A stretch of 14,517 nucleotides of DNA from CAG-177 sp964587915 (GTDB taxonomy: Bacteria; Bacillota; Clostridia; Oscillospirales; Acutalibacteraceae), in contig CAZPMK010000041.1 of the NCBI GenBank assembly GCA_964587915.1, forward strand, positions 1 through 14,517, read 5' to 3'. The notes under the pieces are model-generated. The model was not told the DNA's origin and did not search any database. It saw only the letters and a list, made by a program, of their open reading frames with translations. How positions within the stretch are numbered: position 1 is the stretch's first letter; every line of letters begins with the position of its first letter. Shown here piece by piece: positions 13,351-14,517 of this stretch. The position numbers and the translations under genes are program-made.

Positions 13351-14361
13351 ATGTCGATTCTTATTACGGGCGGTGCCGGTTATATCGGCTCGCATACCTG
13401 CGTTGAGCTTTTGAATGCAGGCTATGATGTTATTATACTCGATAATTTCTGCAACAGCAAGAGCGAAAGCATAAAAAGAGTAAAAGAAATTACGGGAAAG
13501 TCCGTCAAGGTGTACGATTGTGACATTCGCGACAGAGCGGGACTTGATAAAATATTCTCAGAAAACAAAATAGAAGCGGTTATTCATTTTGCGGGACTTA
13601 AATGCGTACCCGAGAGCATAGCCGAACCGATGAAATATTATGACAACAATATCGGCGGAAGCGTCACCCTTTTTGAAGCGATGGCGGCGGCGGGCTGCAA
13701 GAAGATAGTTTTCAGCTCCTCCGCAACCGTGTACGGCGGCGAAAACGTTTCACCTCTCAGAGAGGATATGCCCGAGGGCAAGACCACGAATCCCTACGGA
13801 ACAACAAAGCTGTACATAGAGCACATTCTCAAGGATATTTGCGTTTCCGATGACGAATGGAGTGTCTGCCTGCTCAGATATTTTAATCCCATCGGAGCAC
13901 ATAAGAGCGGCAGAATAGGCGAAGACCCGAAAGGAATACCGAATAATCTTGTGCCGTTTGTTGCACAGGTTGCCGTCGGAAAGCTCGAATGCCTGAGCGT
14001 CAACGGAAATGACTATGATACGCCCGACGGAACGGGAGTGCGTGATTATATCCATGTTGTCGATTTGGCACTCGGACATATCAAGGCTCTTGAAAAGGTG
14101 CTCGGCACTACGGGATGCGTCACCTACAATTTGGGCACGGGCAAGGGATACAGCGTGCTTGATGTTGTCAGGGCATTTGAAAAGGCTTGCGGAAAGAAGA
14201 TAAATTATGCAATTTGCCCCCGCAGACCCGGAGACATTGCCACTTGCTATTCCGACCCCTCCAAGGCAAAACGCGAGCTCGGCTGGGAAGCAACAAGGGA
14301 TCTCGACGAAATGTGCGAGGACTCATGGCGTTGGCAGAGCAACAACCCCGAGGGATATTGA
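13351..14361 (+). CDS. galE: UDP-glucose 4-epimerase
   Basis: Interconverts UDP-galactose and UDP-glucose using tightly bound NAD; part of the Leloir pathway and a source of envelope sugar nucleotides. 336 residues, the normal length for this extended short-chain dehydrogenase family. NAD is bound by GGAGYIGSH at 7-15. The catalytic set is Ser123/Ser124 in FSSSATVYG and Tyr149-x3-Lys153 in NPYGTTK. Asn180 and the substrate-binding RRPGD (291-295) follow. The gatekeeper position, Tyr299 in E. coli, is Cys299 here (ATCYSDPSKA), as in human and Bacillus enzymes that also accept UDP-N-acetylhexosamines. It has its own strong promoter and terminator, so it is probably monocistronic. No other galactose gene is in the window. 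Confidence 0.96.
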   Translation: MSILITGGAGYIGSHTCVELLNAGYDVIILDNFCNSKSESIKRVKEITGKSVKVYDCDIRDRAGLDKIFSENKIEAVIHFAGLKCVPESIAEPMKYYDNNIGGSVTLFEAMAAAGCKKIVFSSSATVYGGENVSPLREDMPEGKTTNPYGTTKLYIEHILKDICVSDDEWSVCLLRYFNPIGAHKSGRIGEDPKGIPNNLVPFVAQVAVGKLECLSVNGNDYDTPDGTGVRDYIHVVDLALGHIKALEKVLGTTGCVTYNLGTGKGYSVLDVVRAFEKACGKKINYAICPRRPGDIATCYSDPSKAKRELGWEATRDLDEMCEDSWRWQSNNPEGY

Positions 14362-14407
14362 TATGCCGTATTATCGGTACAATTATTGATAAAATCTGTT
14401 ATTGACG

Positions 14408-14439
14408 AATCCGTCCTCTCCCCGAGGGCGGATTTTTTT
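14408..14439 (+). terminator. Intrinsic terminator of galE
   Basis: AATCCGTCCTC (14408-14418) pairs with GAGGGCGGATT (14424-14434), 11 pairs with one G-U, around a TCCCC loop. A run of seven T (14433-14439) follows. It lies 47 bases after the galE stop and has the classic form. Confidence 0.9.
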
Positions 14440-14454
14440 GTGCTGAGGTGAAGA

Positions 14455-14486
14455 AAAAAGAACAATACCGCCGCTCCAAGGCGGTA
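14455..14486 (-). terminator. Possible terminator for a - strand gene beyond the right edge
   Basis: TACCGCC (14466-14472) and GGCGGTA (14480-14486) make a 7-bp stem with a 7-base loop. Read on the - strand, TTGTTCTTTTTTCTT follows the stem. This fits a terminator for a convergent gene outside the window. The same bases also form an open + strand frame (14448-14517), in which case the repeat is chance. No complete gene is visible in 14440-14517. Confidence 0.3.
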
Positions 14487-14517
14487 GAGCGAATATATTT
14501 CCGAGGGCTGCTGTTGA

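Noticed and set aside
14466..14490. H-type pseudoknot, with loop GCTC pairing to the adjacent GAGC
   Set aside because: There are no linker bases to cross either stem, so both helices cannot form together; at best they are alternatives.
1..14517. Mobile elements, CRISPR arrays, tRNA or rRNA genes, toxin-antitoxin pairs, defence genes
   Set aside because: I saw no transposase or integrase motifs, no regularly spaced repeats, no cloverleaf sequences and no small gene pairs. The window is mostly filled by housekeeping genes.

Overview
This looks like chromosomal DNA from an uncultured or gut-type member of the Clostridia, probably near Ruminococcaceae/Oscillospiraceae. Support: strong purine-rich Shine-Dalgarno sites before nearly every gene, roughly half G+C, a GyrB toprim region with Trp-Gly-Lys-Met where most bacteria have (Lys/Arg)-Gly-Lys-Ile, and a Clostridia-style serC-serA pair. 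The taxonomic call rests on remembered family patterns, not on a search.

Layout: (1) 98-5515, + strand: a conserved-looking protein of unknown function, then gyrB and gyrA, with 16-nt and 14-nt gaps, which reads as one transcription unit. (2) 5540-11597, + strand: a good promoter and a 5'-terminal RNA hairpin lead mgsA (methylglyoxal synthase), followed by hisS, aspS, serC and serA. This run couples a glycolytic overflow valve to two tRNA synthetases and the first two steps of serine synthesis. It ends in a bidirectional terminator at 11654-11680. (3) 11717-13236, - strand: an HD-domain hydrolase gene overlapping rsmA (16S rRNA dimethyltransferase). (4) 13278-14439, + strand: a near-consensus promoter, galE (UDP-glucose 4-epimerase) and an intrinsic terminator. 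(5) 14440-14517: an unassigned edge with one inverted repeat and an open frame running off the window.

How it fits together: the window is mostly housekeeping. Gyrase supplies DNA supercoiling. MgsA drains dihydroxyacetone phosphate, and SerA/SerC drain 3-phosphoglycerate, so both pathways tap glycolysis next to translation genes. No serB (phosphoserine phosphatase) lies in the window. HisS and AspS charge tRNAs, and RsmA matures the small ribosomal subunit. GalE links sugar catabolism to envelope sugar precursors.

I see no mobile element, CRISPR array, tRNA or rRNA gene, toxin-antitoxin pair or defence island, and no convincing undescribed multi-gene system. The points most worth a second look are the unknown gene at the head of the gyrase operon, the non-canonical residues at drug-contact positions of both gyrase subunits, an Asp-to-Asn change at a conserved active-site position of MgsA, a degenerate ACT-like tail on SerA, and the structured 5' leader of mgsA.
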